Part shown: in pieces, positions 27,191 to 36,552 of the stretch
How positions within the stretch are numbered: the first letter of the stretch is position 1
Layout: every line of letters starts with the position of its first letter
From: Legionella impletisoli
GTDB lineage: Bacteria; Pseudomonadota; Gammaproteobacteria; Legionellales; Legionellaceae
DNA: 64,000 bases
Direction: 5' to 3'
NCBI RefSeq assembly: GCF_900639875.1
Contig: NZ_CAAAIA010000004.1
Location: 152,400-216,399, forward strand
The notes under the pieces: model-generated
The model's database searches: none
Told to the model about the DNA's origin: nothing
Seen by the model: only the letters and a program-made list of their open reading frames with translations
Translations under genes and position numbers: made by a program

Positions 27191-27239
27191 TGGCTCCATT
27201 AAGCGATGATCGGTGGCTCCATTAGGGTGATGATTGACA
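27191..27239 (-). repeat. Two inverted copies of the end repeat at the right end of the IS21 element
   Basis: Two copies of the TGGCTCCATTA...GATGAT unit, the reverse complement of the left-end repeat, end at 27210 and about 27233, 24 bases apart. The ends are asymmetric (six copies left, two right). Confidence 0.85.
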
Positions 27240-27245
27240 TTTGAC
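27240..27245. repeat. Right copy of the IS21 target-site duplication (TTTGAC)
   Basis: Perfect match to 24586-24591. It marks the right junction of the element. Confidence 0.95.
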
Positions 27246-27782
27246 CGCTTCTTTTCTGTGTGCGGCTGCAACGAGTGCGGCCCCCCCTCCGGTACTTGAA
27301 CCAAAATAACCACAGTTTAAATTAGGAAATTGCTCCTTACTCCAATTAGTCACTTCAATAAGTCTCGTTGCTAATAATTCAATATCAAACCGATATTCGC
27401 GAGTATACGCATCCACCGATTCTTCATCTGGAGTCAGTAAATCAAATAAGAGCGTTGCAAGTCCAGTTTGGTTTAAATACTCTGCAACATATTGATTACG
27501 AGAGCTAAATCGACTACTGCCACTACCATGAACAAAAAGCACGATCCCTTTCGCATCATCCGGTGTAAATAAAAATCCATCTAAGATATCGCCGCCGCTT
27601 GGTATTTCCACTGCGTGTTTTTTTCCCTGCGAATAGGTCATGAAATCCATTCCTCTTTAATATCTTTCCAATAGATTATTATTATAGAAGAGAAAATTTA
27701 ATTTGAAGGTTAAGCGATTGAGTTTGCCATGGGAATGGAAAAATGAAAAAAGGATTGAATGAGAGATTCTAAAGTCACTTAA

Positions 27783-27807
27783 CGCTGGGCTTCTAGGTTG
27801 CCCAGCG
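27783..27807 (-). terminator. Probable intrinsic terminator of the outer membrane protein gene
   Basis: CGCTGGGC and GCCCAGCG form a perfect 8-bp stem with a 9-base loop, 14 bases after the stop of the gene ending at 27821. The downstream side on the minus strand reads TTAAGTGACTTT, only moderately T-rich. Confidence 0.5.
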
Positions 27808-27820
27808 AGTTCTTAAGTGT

Positions 27821-28888
27821 TTAAGCAAACATGCCAACCCACTTCAGCCCTAGGTATGGTCCTTGAATACCAAAATCGGAATCAAGGACATGGTTATGAC
27901 GCTGACTATCTCTTAAAGCATGGAAATAGTTAACAAACATATAACCTAGATCTACACCAAAGTTTCCTGCTCCAAGATTGCAGTCGTAAGTAAGACCTAT
28001 TTTCAATTCAAGTTCTGGTATTAGCATCGTTCTACTTCCGCTATCCGAAATGGAAGTAACGACAGATAGAAAATCGCCAGTGCGTTCAATAGCATCTACA
28101 GTATCTGTTGCAGTTCGACTAAATTTACTTCTACCCCAAAGCGTGGTTGCAGCGCTTTTGGCATAAACGCCAAAGCCATATTCCATGTCATATGCTAAGT
28201 CTAGGCCAATTCGAGGTCCGATCCCTGAATATTCTAGTGAATGATTAACGGTATACGTGGCTGTTTCGGTTATGGTTCTAGCAACGTTTGTCCATACGGT
28301 GACCGTTCCTGTGCGAACTATATCTGTATCAATTTCAGTGTATTGAAGGCCACCGTGAAAACGGATGTTTTTAAAAGGGCCAAAATCAGCATGTTGGCCA
28401 AATTCAAAATTTACTGCATCCCATTGGGGTTTAATACTAAATTGTATTGTTTCTGGAACGTGATGATTTACCCAGGGAAGCTCTCTTAAACTAGGGCTGA
28501 TCACGTTTGCAACGCTGGTCGTTGTGGTTTGAGGTGCAAGATGATACCAATTTAATGTGAGATCATTTCCCGTTAGAAAAAAGTAAGATGCTTCAAGCTT
28601 AAATCCCCAATTAAAATCTGGTTCGTTGGTGATATCAACAGTAACATTTTCAGGTCCAAAAAGCCCATAAGCGCCAGTTGTTGTGGAAAGGACTCGTGAG
28701 GCTATTACATTCAAGCTTCCGCTATAGGAAGGTTTTAAATACAGCGCCTGTGCTCCGATAGCCCACCCATATTGCTCACAAGGAACGGTCACATTCTCAG
28801 CAGTACACATTGTTCCCATCCCACCGGCGTAAGCGGAGCTAGCGGTCGCAATCAAAATCGCCGTGACAGTTTTCTTAAAACTTAACAT
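27821..28888 (-). CDS. Legionella-type major outer membrane protein (porin-like)
   Basis: About 355 residues: signal peptide LSFKKTVTAILIATASSAYA, then a mature N-terminus rich in Gly and Cys (GGMGTMCTAENVTVPCEQ) followed by alternating beta-strands (WAIGAQALYLKPSYSGSL, WGFKLEASYFF, GIGPRIGLDLAYDMEYGFG) and a final strand GPYLGLKWVGMFA. The two Cys near the N-terminus and the closing pattern match the Legionella major outer membrane protein family, Cys-rich porins that are often cross-linked to peptidoglycan. Legionella genomes carry many paralogues and this is one of them. The ATG at 28888 has AAGGAGT at a good distance, so the longer frame to 28945 is rejected. Confidence 0.85.
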   Translation of the reverse strand: MLSFKKTVTAILIATASSAYAGGMGTMCTAENVTVPCEQYGWAIGAQALYLKPSYSGSLNVIASRVLSTTTGAYGLFGPENVTVDITNEPDFNWGFKLEASYFFLTGNDLTLNWYHLAPQTTTTSVANVISPSLRELPWVNHHVPETIQFSIKPQWDAVNFEFGQHADFGPFKNIRFHGGLQYTEIDTDIVRTGTVTVWTNVARTITETATYTVNHSLEYSGIGPRIGLDLAYDMEYGFGVYAKSAATTLWGRSKFSRTATDTVDAIERTGDFLSVVTSISDSGSRTMLIPELELKIGLTYDCNLGAGNFGVDLGYMFVNYFHALRDSQRHNHVLDSDFGIQGPYLGLKWVGMFA

Positions 28889-29096
28889 CCAAAGTACTCC
28901 TTTAAAAAAATAAATTTCCCTGGCATCCAGATTTGTGCCGTGCAACTATATCAAGATATTGTGCTTAAAAAAAGAATGATCTAAACATTAATTCTGTACA
29001 TGACCGATTTATTTTGTTATGTAATGAGAAACGTTAGAGTATGGATTGAGTTTTAAAGCGCAGCCTAACTTGATTGGGAGGAGAAGCACAAAAGAC

Positions 29097-32000
29097 TTAT
29101 GCTCCAACTTGCATCGGGTTAAGCACCTTTTCCATTTCCAAAACAGGTTTTGTGAATTCGTTTGGCACTGTAAATAAGCGAAAACGGCCTGTTACGAAAT
29201 AGGTTATAAAGCAGCTGGCTACGGTTAGTATCGCGCTAGCAATATCCGCTAAAATTTGTTTCCAATGAAGGTGACTTCCTAATGTTGACTTGGCAGTATC
29301 AATAGCTCGTAAAGCATTCGTTTTAAATTGTTCAAGTCGCAAATTAAGCGGTTCATCTGAGTCTAAAAATTGTCGTTTGGCCTCTAGAAGATTAAAGTAA
29401 AGCATCCTTGCTTTCGATGCGCTTTTCTCATATTTGATTTTATTGCGAGCTTTGACTTCTAAAATCTTTGTTTGCTCATCAATGATTGCTAAATAATGAT
29501 CAAACTTCATATCAGCTAATATTGCTTCAGCTTCTTGTTTTAAGAAGGCGACTTCTTGGCGTTTACTTGTTTGACGAATCGAATCTATTTGACTTTGAAT
29601 GATCTCATTAAGATAGGTATCCGATTGATTTAAAACATTTAATGCCTCATGCAGATCAGGGTCATGTTCTATACCGCGTAATCGATTAATTAATTCAAAC
29701 TCATGGTTTCTTAGTTGAGTTAAGGATGTAATATCCTTTAAATTAAACACAACCTCTGCAATGCGCTCTCGGTATTGATTTAATGTATTTTCCGCTTGCA
29801 CTTGTAATAAACGTTTCTCTGCTAATGTGATGATCTCTTGTGCTTTGCATTCCAGGGCTAACGTAATGCGAGGAGGAAGTTGATTTTTAAATCCAAAGAT
29901 TAAAGCGCTCTTTTGCAGTTGCGTTTGGTCTTTTTCGGTTAACCTATACAACTCCTCTAGAAGATGAGAACAATAACTATTAATGTCCGATTCGTTTTTA
30001 AATAACTGGAAAGTTACAGGAAAGGTTTGAATGTTACATTCAACAGAATGAATCGTTGCCTCTGCGGCGGTTAAGCTTTCTTTGCGGGCACGACAGGCCG
30101 TATCAATCTCGCGAAGCTTTGCCGTTAAAGCGGACATAACCGCCGGATGAAGTTCGTTTTCTAAGCCCAAGCTTGCCTGTGCTTCTCGTAATTGAGGATT
30201 GTTTTCAATATAACAATTTATCGTATTTTTTAGTACATTTTGGTGAGAATGTATATCTTGTAAGCTGTAGCAGTTGTGGAAATAGACTTCAAATAATCCA
30301 ATCGTTTTCACAATGGTCGCGATTTGAGCTCTTGCAAGCGCAAGCATGCGGATTTGATCTTCCGCTGCTTGATAAAGTTCGCTAATTTTGTGTTCAATTT
30401 CTCGCTCAAAAGCTTTTAGTATAGGGTTAGAAGTTAATAGGCTTTTTGCAATCAACAAATCCTGCTTAGATTCATACAATGCCTTAAACTCTCTAATGCG
30501 TTCATCTCGATAATCTTCTACTGAATCAACAATGCCTGAAAAGGAAACGGAGAAAAGTTGAATGTTCGTGATGTAAGCCGATACGGTATCTTCTGCTCTA
30601 GTAACCTCAGAATCTGAAACCAATGCAGTACGGGTATCAATAAACCATGTACTAAAGGGACTTGGGATCTCTTGTTGAATTTCAAGACAAAAGGCATCAA
30701 ATGTGACTGAGAAATAAGCAGGAAGTGTCGCTTTACTGTACTGATAAAGTGCATTGGCTAAACTCGGATTGATTTTACTTAAACGATGCAACCCGATGTA
30801 TAAATCACGAGGTTTTTTAGCGGCGCTTTGTTGAATTATGTCTGCAAGAATAGAAGAATGGGAGAGATGAATAGAGCGCAATCGATTGTTAAGATAGTCT
30901 GGATACGAAGCCGAATTAATAACTTGGGCTACCATCGCTATCATAAATCCTTGAGAATCTAGCGTTCGTTCAAGCAATACAGGGGAGTAATCGGGAGCTG
31001 AAAATAGCGTGTGTAAGCTTGGGTAAGGCTTCAAAACGTTTTTATCACTTGATAAATAATAATGAAGCAATGCGCTACGGATATCGTCACCTGCACGGGT
31101 GAGACTTATTTTTTTAGCTTGCGCGGTTTCAGATATTGCACAACTAAATACAAGCTCAAAGAGCGCGTGCTCATCAAAACTATAATCTGAAGAAGATTTT
31201 GAAGGGCCAAAATAGCGAATAATTTTCTGTAATCGTGCTACATCAATAGAAGAAAATTGCGCTTCGAAATTCACAAATGCTCTGAAATGCACATTTCGCT
31301 CTAGTTTGAAAAGTGATAGCTGAGAGATAAGATCAACTTCAGGGCTTACTAATTCTTGATAGAGTTCAAGAGAATTTGTACTAACGGCCCTATAGAGGGC
31401 GCTTTGCGTGGTCATAGAACAAGGCGGTTGGATTTTAGCCGCTGAGCTTAATAAGCTCACGGCTACATCATCGCGGGGAATGTCTCTTAAAAACGCTTGT
31501 AAAAATCGTTCTCGGTTGCCTGCGGCCAGGTTAATTATCTCTAATATTTTCGCTTGGTGCTCAGAAGATACTTTTGAATAGACCTCACAAATGATTGGCA
31601 AAGCGCGGTATAAATTAAAGCATTGTTCAATTGCAAAACCCACTGGACTCTTTTGTGCGCGGCAGGTGTACTGTTTAACTTCAACCATAAGCTTGGTTAA
31701 TTTAGTATTTGATAAAATTTCAAGTCCCCAATCTTTGGGGAAATTTAATAATAGCTTGGCTAGCTCATATTTTTCTGGAGAAGTTTTAAATACACAGCAG
31801 TGATAACGACGTTTTGTGATTTCATCTAAGGTAAATATCTCGCGTCGAGAATTATCCCAGGGATTGGCCAAGAGAAAATCATAACCTCCAGAAAGATTGG
31901 GTATAAGTTTATCAACACGTAAAGCATGACAATTATGAATTTTGCCATTTTGATCCGGTTGTCCGTAGTCTATATGAACATAAACAGGCAGATCAGAATA

Positions 32001-32546
32001 GATGGATTTTAAACGAATGATTTCGTCAATGGGCTTTTTGTCTTCCGTCTCCACACCCAATAGATTTCCCACAAAGGTTGGGGCGGTACCTGAATATCTA
32101 TCTCTTAAATCATCGTGAGCCTTCATGCTTGCATGTAAAGGAGCAGGATCCCAGTCTGCGCGAAAATAATAAGCGCTGATTCTTTCTAAAACTTTTACGG
32201 CTAAAGAGTTCGTGCGTGCTCCATTCGGGGCTTCATCAATTTCTTTAAGTCGCGCATTACTAATAATAAATACATCTTCATTACGCGCTTTATCAAAGTG
32301 GTAATCGTATTTCCCTGTCATTTTCTGGGGGCGTAAATAGGTGCTATGCTGAGACCGTTTTATACGTAAAGTGACCCCATTATCAGTTTCAGTGAATAAG
32401 GACTCAAGCTTTTGATAGCCTTCTTGCGTGCTCAAAATGCAATCTAAACTCGCAAGAAGATAACAATCACCAACGGTTCCTTGCTTAATAGATACCCATT
32501 TATTTGCTGTCCTTGGAAATAAGGAGGTTCGTGGCATGATGTTCAA
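29097..32546 (-). CDS. Calpain-like cysteine protease domain protein, effector candidate
   Basis: 1149 residues. The N-terminal 260 match the calpain (C2) core: IKQGTVGDCYLLASL with catalytic Cys28, a His in NCHALRVDKLI (about 205) and an Asn in LLANPWDNSRRE (about 229). Residues about 260-650 are helical, about 650-1080 mostly long coiled-coil helices, and a hydrophobic stretch (ILTVASCFITYFVT) lies near the C-terminus. There is no signal peptide. Calpains are mainly eukaryotic; this architecture in a Legionella-like genome suggests a Dot/Icm-type effector acting on host proteins, possibly membrane-attached by its tail. The start is either TTG at 32546 (GGAG five bases away) or ATG at 32537. 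Confidence 0.8.
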   Translation of the reverse strand: MNIMPRTSLFPRTANKWVSIKQGTVGDCYLLASLDCILSTQEGYQKLESLFTETDNGVTLRIKRSQHSTYLRPQKMTGKYDYHFDKARNEDVFIISNARLKEIDEAPNGARTNSLAVKVLERISAYYFRADWDPAPLHASMKAHDDLRDRYSGTAPTFVGNLLGVETEDKKPIDEIIRLKSIYSDLPVYVHIDYGQPDQNGKIHNCHALRVDKLIPNLSGGYDFLLANPWDNSRREIFTLDEITKRRYHCCVFKTSPEKYELAKLLLNFPKDWGLEILSNTKLTKLMVEVKQYTCRAQKSPVGFAIEQCFNLYRALPIICEVYSKVSSEHQAKILEIINLAAGNRERFLQAFLRDIPRDDVAVSLLSSAAKIQPPCSMTTQSALYRAVSTNSLELYQELVSPEVDLISQLSLFKLERNVHFRAFVNFEAQFSSIDVARLQKIIRYFGPSKSSSDYSFDEHALFELVFSCAISETAQAKKISLTRAGDDIRSALLHYYLSSDKNVLKPYPSLHTLFSAPDYSPVLLERTLDSQGFMIAMVAQVINSASYPDYLNNRLRSIHLSHSSILADIIQQSAAKKPRDLYIGLHRLSKINPSLANALYQYSKATLPAYFSVTFDAFCLEIQQEIPSPFSTWFIDTRTALVSDSEVTRAEDTVSAYITNIQLFSVSFSGIVDSVEDYRDERIREFKALYESKQDLLIAKSLLTSNPILKAFEREIEHKISELYQAAEDQIRMLALARAQIATIVKTIGLFEVYFHNCYSLQDIHSHQNVLKNTINCYIENNPQLREAQASLGLENELHPAVMSALTAKLREIDTACRARKESLTAAEATIHSVECNIQTFPVTFQLFKNESDINSYCSHLLEELYRLTEKDQTQLQKSALIFGFKNQLPPRITLALECKAQEIITLAEKRLLQVQAENTLNQYRERIAEVVFNLKDITSLTQLRNHEFELINRLRGIEHDPDLHEALNVLNQSDTYLNEIIQSQIDSIRQTSKRQEVAFLKQEAEAILADMKFDHYLAIIDEQTKILEVKARNKIKYEKSASKARMLYFNLLEAKRQFLDSDEPLNLRLEQFKTNALRAIDTAKSTLGSHLHWKQILADIASAILTVASCFITYFVTGRFRLFTVPNEFTKPVLEMEKVLNPMQVGA

Positions 32547-32754
32547 AATTCTCCAAGCACGGTTCGTGAAACTTCAATAAAGCCCTGATTTTATGAGGCA
32601 TTAATTAGAATTCGACTTGCATGTAAAATTGACACATTATACAAAAATAACCCAATAAAGGCAAGTTTTTACAATAAGTACAGGTGCTTAAATAAATGAA
32701 TACGATAAAAAAAGCTGAAGCTTAGGTATGCCTACACCGCATCAATGAACTTCC

Positions 32755-33387
32755 TTAGCTTGATTTAGAAAATGAAAATTCTAAGTGATCATCAACTGTT
32801 AAGTCTGTTATGGGCGGTTTTACTGGTGAGTACAAGGTAAAATGGCCACGAAATGTTGAGTTAGAAGTAGGTGGTGAAGGAGTTTCTCGAACAACATCGG
32901 TACTCGCTCTTGCTGCAGCTACCTCTACTACCATGACTATAGGATCTTCATAATTTTCCCAATAAATATTTGGATTTTTGATAACATTAATCATCAATCT
33001 TTCAAGTTCGTCGGGTTTTAAGGGTTTATCTAAGCGAGTATTAGCCCCTTGGAATGGAGCAAACTCGCTGTCTGAGCAACTAAAAATAACACTTTCAGGC
33101 CCACCAAAACGCTCTTGCTCGATTCTTCGTATTTCTAGAGTTGCTTCTCTTCCACCCATTTCTGGCATTAAGCCATCCATGTAAATAATATGAAATGGAT
33201 CTAGGGAATTTCTTACAAATTCACATGCCATAAGCCCATTATCAGCAGTAATAATATTGGCATCGACTACCCCTTTTCTGGTGAATAATCTTTTGGCCTG
33301 CTTTTGGTTGACCATACTATCTTCGGCGATTAGAACACGCAGATCGGCGGGAGTAGCGCTTTGAGGTAGAGAATTTGATTTACCCAT
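32755..33387 (-). CDS. Stand-alone response-regulator receiver protein
   Basis: About 210 residues. Residues about 15-140 form a CheY-like receiver: acidic pair in VLIAEDSMVNQKQAKRLF, phospho-acceptor Asp in IIYMDGLMPEMGGREATL, switch Ser in VIFSCSDSEF and Lys in RLDKPLKPDEL. The C-terminal 70 residues are low-complexity and carry no DNA-binding domain. The N-terminal VNQKQAKRLF pattern is typical of receivers attached to hybrid kinases, so it may take phosphate from a hybrid system elsewhere. I prefer the ATG at 33387 over 33417; neither has a strong ribosome-binding site. Confidence 0.82.
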   Translation of the reverse strand: MGKSNSLPQSATPADLRVLIAEDSMVNQKQAKRLFTRKGVVDANIITADNGLMACEFVRNSLDPFHIIYMDGLMPEMGGREATLEIRRIEQERFGGPESVIFSCSDSEFAPFQGANTRLDKPLKPDELERLMINVIKNPNIYWENYEDPIVMVVEVAAARASTDVVRETPSPPTSNSTFRGHFTLYSPVKPPITDLTVDDHLEFSFSKSS

Positions 33388-33477
33388 AGTAATCGTCTCA
33401 AGGTTAAGAAGATGCAAGAAAATTTTAACTCAATTGTTGGGTTAAAATCAATCAACTTGGATTTTTATTTGTAATTT

Positions 33478-34836
33478 TTAGCGTTTAAGTGGAACGCCAG
33501 TCATATTCACTCCAAATAATACTAATATAAGTGTTATAAAGCCCGAAAGGGCCATGCAGGATAAAGCAGCTGGAAAGCCGTATCCTAAAGGTTCAAATAA
33601 TGCATAAACACCAAAAACAACTTGTCCGCAAACGGCGCCACCTAAATGACCTAAACCGTCCGTGATTGAAATACAAGTTGCGCGAATCGTGGTTGGAAAG
33701 TGTTCCGCTGTATAGGCATACATAATCGGGATAATGGCCGCTATAGTTATAGAAGCAATAAATCCACAGGGAATGATGATCCAGGCTATTGGAAACCAAC
33801 CAATGGCTAAGAGCACCAAGCTCCAAATAAAAGCCGTAGCTGCTGCAAAATATTTTCGCTGTATTCTATCGCCATAAAACACAGGAATTAAGCTACCCAG
33901 AATAAATCCTAAGGAGCCAATAGCAATAAATTGTAAGCTCTTGGCCAGTTCAAATCCTTTATCAATCAACAATTCGGTGCTCAAAGTGAGCCAAGCGTAG
34001 TTTCCAAGATAGTAAAAAAACCAGATAGCAACAAATAAAATAAGACGGCCGCTATAAGGAGAACGTAGCATGTGAAGCATGCCATAACGAATAGGGGCTT
34101 CTTCTATCTGTGGCATGAAAGGGGGTAACTCGGTTCCCATTTTTTGTCGAGCACGCTCTTCCGCTTTCTCGACGATCTCCTTTGCTTCGAGAAATTTTCC
34201 TTGCGCGATAAGCCAGCGTGGCGACTCTGGAACCCACCAACGGGTAAACGCAATCACAAGCCCTCCAAGACTTCCTAATGCAAATAAAATCCGCCATCCC
34301 CATTCGTAATGAGGCACAAGCCCCATACCAACAAAAGGTACCAACGCAAAACCAAGCATGCCAAAAGCCGAAGCACGGCTTGTGTATTGACCCCGATAAT
34401 TTGCAGGTGCTAGCTCACCCATTATTGCAGTCACTAACGCAATTTCTGCTCCAAGACCTAAACCAGAAATAAATCGCCATACTACAAGTTGAAAAAAGGT
34501 TTGGCTAACGGCACATCCGAGTGAGCCTAAAGAGAAAAATAAAATGGAGAGGTATAAGCCTGGACGTCGTCCAAAATAATCGGCAATTCGACTATCTAGA
34601 AACGATCCAATGATGTAACCAACTAAGCTACTGGTGATTGCCCATGCAGCCATTTCATTTGATATTTGAAAATCTTGTTCGATTTTAGGTAAAGCAATGC
34701 CAATTGAAACGATATCAAAAAATGCGAAAAAAAATCCCGCGCCTACAGAGAGTAGAACTGCGGTGGAGTAAGGCCAAACTGGAATTCTATCCAGACGATT
34801 TAAAATAATGGCGCCTTTTGAGGATTCAGACTGCAT
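33478..34836 (-). CDS. MFS transporter, sugar-porter/aromatic-acid type
   Basis: 452 residues with twelve predicted membrane helices. MFS signatures include FFAFFDIVSIGIALPKIEQDF in helix 1, DSRIADYFGRRPGLY after helix 2 and PESPRWLIAQGKFLEAK in the central loop, the last typical of the sugar-porter and AAHS branches. It probably imports an organic solute with protons; the substrate is unknown. The ATG at 34836 has AAGGAG five bases upstream. It is a single gene flanked by effector-like genes. Confidence 0.88.
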   Translation of the reverse strand: MQSESSKGAIILNRLDRIPVWPYSTAVLLSVGAGFFFAFFDIVSIGIALPKIEQDFQISNEMAAWAITSSLVGYIIGSFLDSRIADYFGRRPGLYLSILFFSLGSLGCAVSQTFFQLVVWRFISGLGLGAEIALVTAIMGELAPANYRGQYTSRASAFGMLGFALVPFVGMGLVPHYEWGWRILFALGSLGGLVIAFTRWWVPESPRWLIAQGKFLEAKEIVEKAEERARQKMGTELPPFMPQIEEAPIRYGMLHMLRSPYSGRLILFVAIWFFYYLGNYAWLTLSTELLIDKGFELAKSLQFIAIGSLGFILGSLIPVFYGDRIQRKYFAAATAFIWSLVLLAIGWFPIAWIIIPCGFIASITIAAIIPIMYAYTAEHFPTTIRATCISITDGLGHLGGAVCGQVVFGVYALFEPLGYGFPAALSCMALSGFITLILVLFGVNMTGVPLKR

Positions 34837-34917
34837 GCACACTCCTTGTTATGGCTAAGCAGAATGAATAAGCTTAACTTTTTTTTATTCGGTTTAGCAA
34901 TTGAATTGTAATCAATC

Positions 34918-35964
34918 CTATTTATCAGATGTTTGTCTTGTCAAATTTTGATTGGCAGCATCAAGAAAAGATTCCAGGGCGTTTTCTAGTGGAGTTTTGG
35001 GATTAAAAAATCGGAATTTATTCAAAAAGGCTGAGCTGGCTCCCGCAGAGACGCCAAAAGCAAGGGCGCCTGCAACAAGCGAACCTGGCCCAGCCCAAAG
35101 ATGTGTGGCAATTCCGATTAAAGCGATAGTTAATGACAAAAAGGCCGATATAACGACAACGGCTACTTTTTTCATGATGGACCGATTGGTCGGAGCAGAA
35201 GCGTCTTTTATGGATTCATGACAGTCTTGATGAAATTTTATAATCGCCTCTTGTTTCTCTTCTAAAGTGTATTGAATCGATTGCAGGGTATCGATTAATT
35301 GTTTGGAGGCATCAATAATTGGCTTTTGTTGTTGGACTTTTAGGGGCTTGATTGCCTCATTTAACTTCAATAGTGGGTTGTATAAAATCGAACCTTTCGG
35401 CACATTTTTTAATATAGAAGACATGGGATAAAATATGGAGGTTTCTGGTTTATCTAGAAGGGAGTTTTTATCGGCGTTCTCTACAATGTTTTTGATTTCA
35501 GCAAATAACGTATCCACATGATCATCTGCTTGGGCAGAAGTGATTATTGGCTTACGACAACGATTTTCTGCTGCAAATTGGCTTAATTGTTCACTTGAAG
35601 TTTGAGGATTCGCTAGATCAGATTTCGTTCCAACCAGCAAGACCTCAACTTTGGAATTTTTTTCTCTAATTAAGCGCAGTTCTTGTTCTATAGCCTCTTT
35701 ATCAAAGGGCTTGGAAAGATCAACACAATACACGACTAAGGCCGCTTTTTCATAATGCCTAGGCTTAATGAGTTCAGAAAGACGGTCATCTCTTAAATCC
35801 CATATTTTTAATCCAATATCGCCACGTCTCACGACATAATAAACTGCTTCATCATCTGAGGATTTATCTTTAGAAAATAAATTTTTCCATGCTCTTTTAA
35901 TAAGAGATGTTTTTCCTGAATCTTGTTTTCCTAAAAAGAGCGTTATAGAAGCACTGGAGGTCAT
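34918..35964 (-). CDS. Rab/Ras-like small GTPase domain protein with C-terminal membrane segment, effector candidate
   Basis: About 348 residues. Residues 1-165 form a Ras-superfamily G domain: P-loop LGKQDSGKTSLI, switch II region LKIWDLRDDRLSEL, LLVGTKSDLANP as the base-binding motif (T-K-x-D) and ITSAQAD as the SAK-like loop. The usual DTAGQ of Rabs is replaced by DLRDD, so the catalytic Gln is missing and the protein may hydrolyse GTP slowly. Residues about 265-320 hold a hydrophobic pair of helices (VAVVVISAFLSLTIALIGIA, SLVAGALAFGVSAGASSAF), which probably anchor it in a membrane. Rab-like domains are common in Legionella effectors. The start is uncertain between 35964 and 36021. Confidence 0.82.
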   Translation of the reverse strand: MTSSASITLFLGKQDSGKTSLIKRAWKNLFSKDKSSDDEAVYYVVRRGDIGLKIWDLRDDRLSELIKPRHYEKAALVVYCVDLSKPFDKEAIEQELRLIREKNSKVEVLLVGTKSDLANPQTSSEQLSQFAAENRCRKPIITSAQADDHVDTLFAEIKNIVENADKNSLLDKPETSIFYPMSSILKNVPKGSILYNPLLKLNEAIKPLKVQQQKPIIDASKQLIDTLQSIQYTLEEKQEAIIKFHQDCHESIKDASAPTNRSIMKKVAVVVISAFLSLTIALIGIATHLWAGPGSLVAGALAFGVSAGASSAFLNKFRFFNPKTPLENALESFLDAANQNLTRQTSDK

Positions 35965-36157
35965 CAGGGTCTCATCATAGTTGGGTAATATAATTATAAA
36001 AAAACAATCAAAATGAGTCAAATTAATAAATTGTGGTTATTTATTTTTCTTTTGGTGTGAGTTGTCCTGGTTAATAATGGTCAAGTTTGCATTATGGATG
36101 TTGCTAGTATATATTTTGTGACCATTCTAGCAGGTAAAAGATCACTGGAAAATTGTT

Positions 36158-36511
36158 ATGTTTAAAAGTCAGCATTCAGAGGCATCGCGTCCAGAACAAC
36201 CATGCTCTGTAGTCATTTCAGAGCACCCAAAGGCTCTGGCCCATCCGAAATTCAGGTTAAGACGCTCTAATGCACTTAGCATTACAAGTGGTCATTCTGA
36301 GAGTGATGGGACACCTTCGGCATCCGTTCTTGCAGTTGCTGAAGCCGCAGCAGCGCCTGAAACCACGGCAAAGCGTCCGCGAAAAAAAGGCATTGGATTT
36401 TTTGATTTAAAACATCCTAGTAACAGAGATTTATTAAGTCCAGACGTTACACCTGAAACCAAATCCAAACACTCTGAACAACCCGGTGCTCAAGCTTACC
36501 TAGGTAAGTAA
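36158..36511 (+). CDS. Small Ser/Ala/Pro-rich protein of unknown function
   Basis: 117 residues, unstructured in appearance, with an Ala-rich block (SVLAVAEAAAAPETTAKR), a basic patch (RPRKKGIGFFDLKHPS) and many Ser, Glu and Pro residues. I recognise no domain. It stands alone between the divergent GTPase gene and the convergent kinase gene, with no obvious ribosome-binding site. Its setting among effector-like genes makes an effector or a remnant possible; it could also be a spurious frame. Confidence 0.45.
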   Translation: MFKSQHSEASRPEQPCSVVISEHPKALAHPKFRLRRSNALSITSGHSESDGTPSASVLAVAEAAAAPETTAKRPRKKGIGFFDLKHPSNRDLLSPDVTPETKSKHSEQPGAQAYLGK

Positions 36512-36552
36512 ACTCCTATTTGCGTCAGAGTTGATTCGTCGGGCAGGGTCTT

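Larger units (their letters stand above)
24592..27239 (+). mobile_element. Complete IS21-family insertion sequence, 2648 bp
   Basis: The ends are inverted repeats (left TGTCAATCATCACC, right GGTGATGATTGACA), the target duplication is TTTGAC (24586-24591 and 27240-27245), and the two genes inside are istA and istB. IS21 elements typically make target duplications of a few base pairs and carry multiple transposase-binding repeats at their ends, as seen here. Both genes look intact and the flanking duplication is perfect, so the copy may still be active. Confidence 0.97.
24322..27641 (-). pseudogene. Dienelactone-hydrolase-family gene split by an IS21-type element
   Basis: The 5' part (27641 down to 27240) encodes the N-terminus of an alpha/beta hydrolase with GIVLFVHGSGSSRFS and the nucleophile elbow YFGSSTGGGAALVAAA. 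The 3' part (24591 down to 24322) encodes the rest, with LLIVGGLDDVV (catalytic Asp) and IPGATHLFEEPG (catalytic His). Between them sits the element at 24592-27239 flanked by the direct repeat TTTGAC. Deleting the element and one repeat copy rejoins HRKEAV and KAVVSRGG in frame, giving one gene of about 221 residues. The interruption is therefore clean and probably recent. The N-terminal fragment would end at a stop just inside the element. The ATG at 27641 (nine bases after AGAGG) is preferred over the one at 27650. Confidence 0.92.

Noticed and set aside
32590..32615. Possible PmrA-type box upstream of the calpain-like gene (ATTAATTAG)
   Set aside because: Only a partial match to the TTAAT-type repeat consensus, no second half-site; common by chance in AT-rich DNA.
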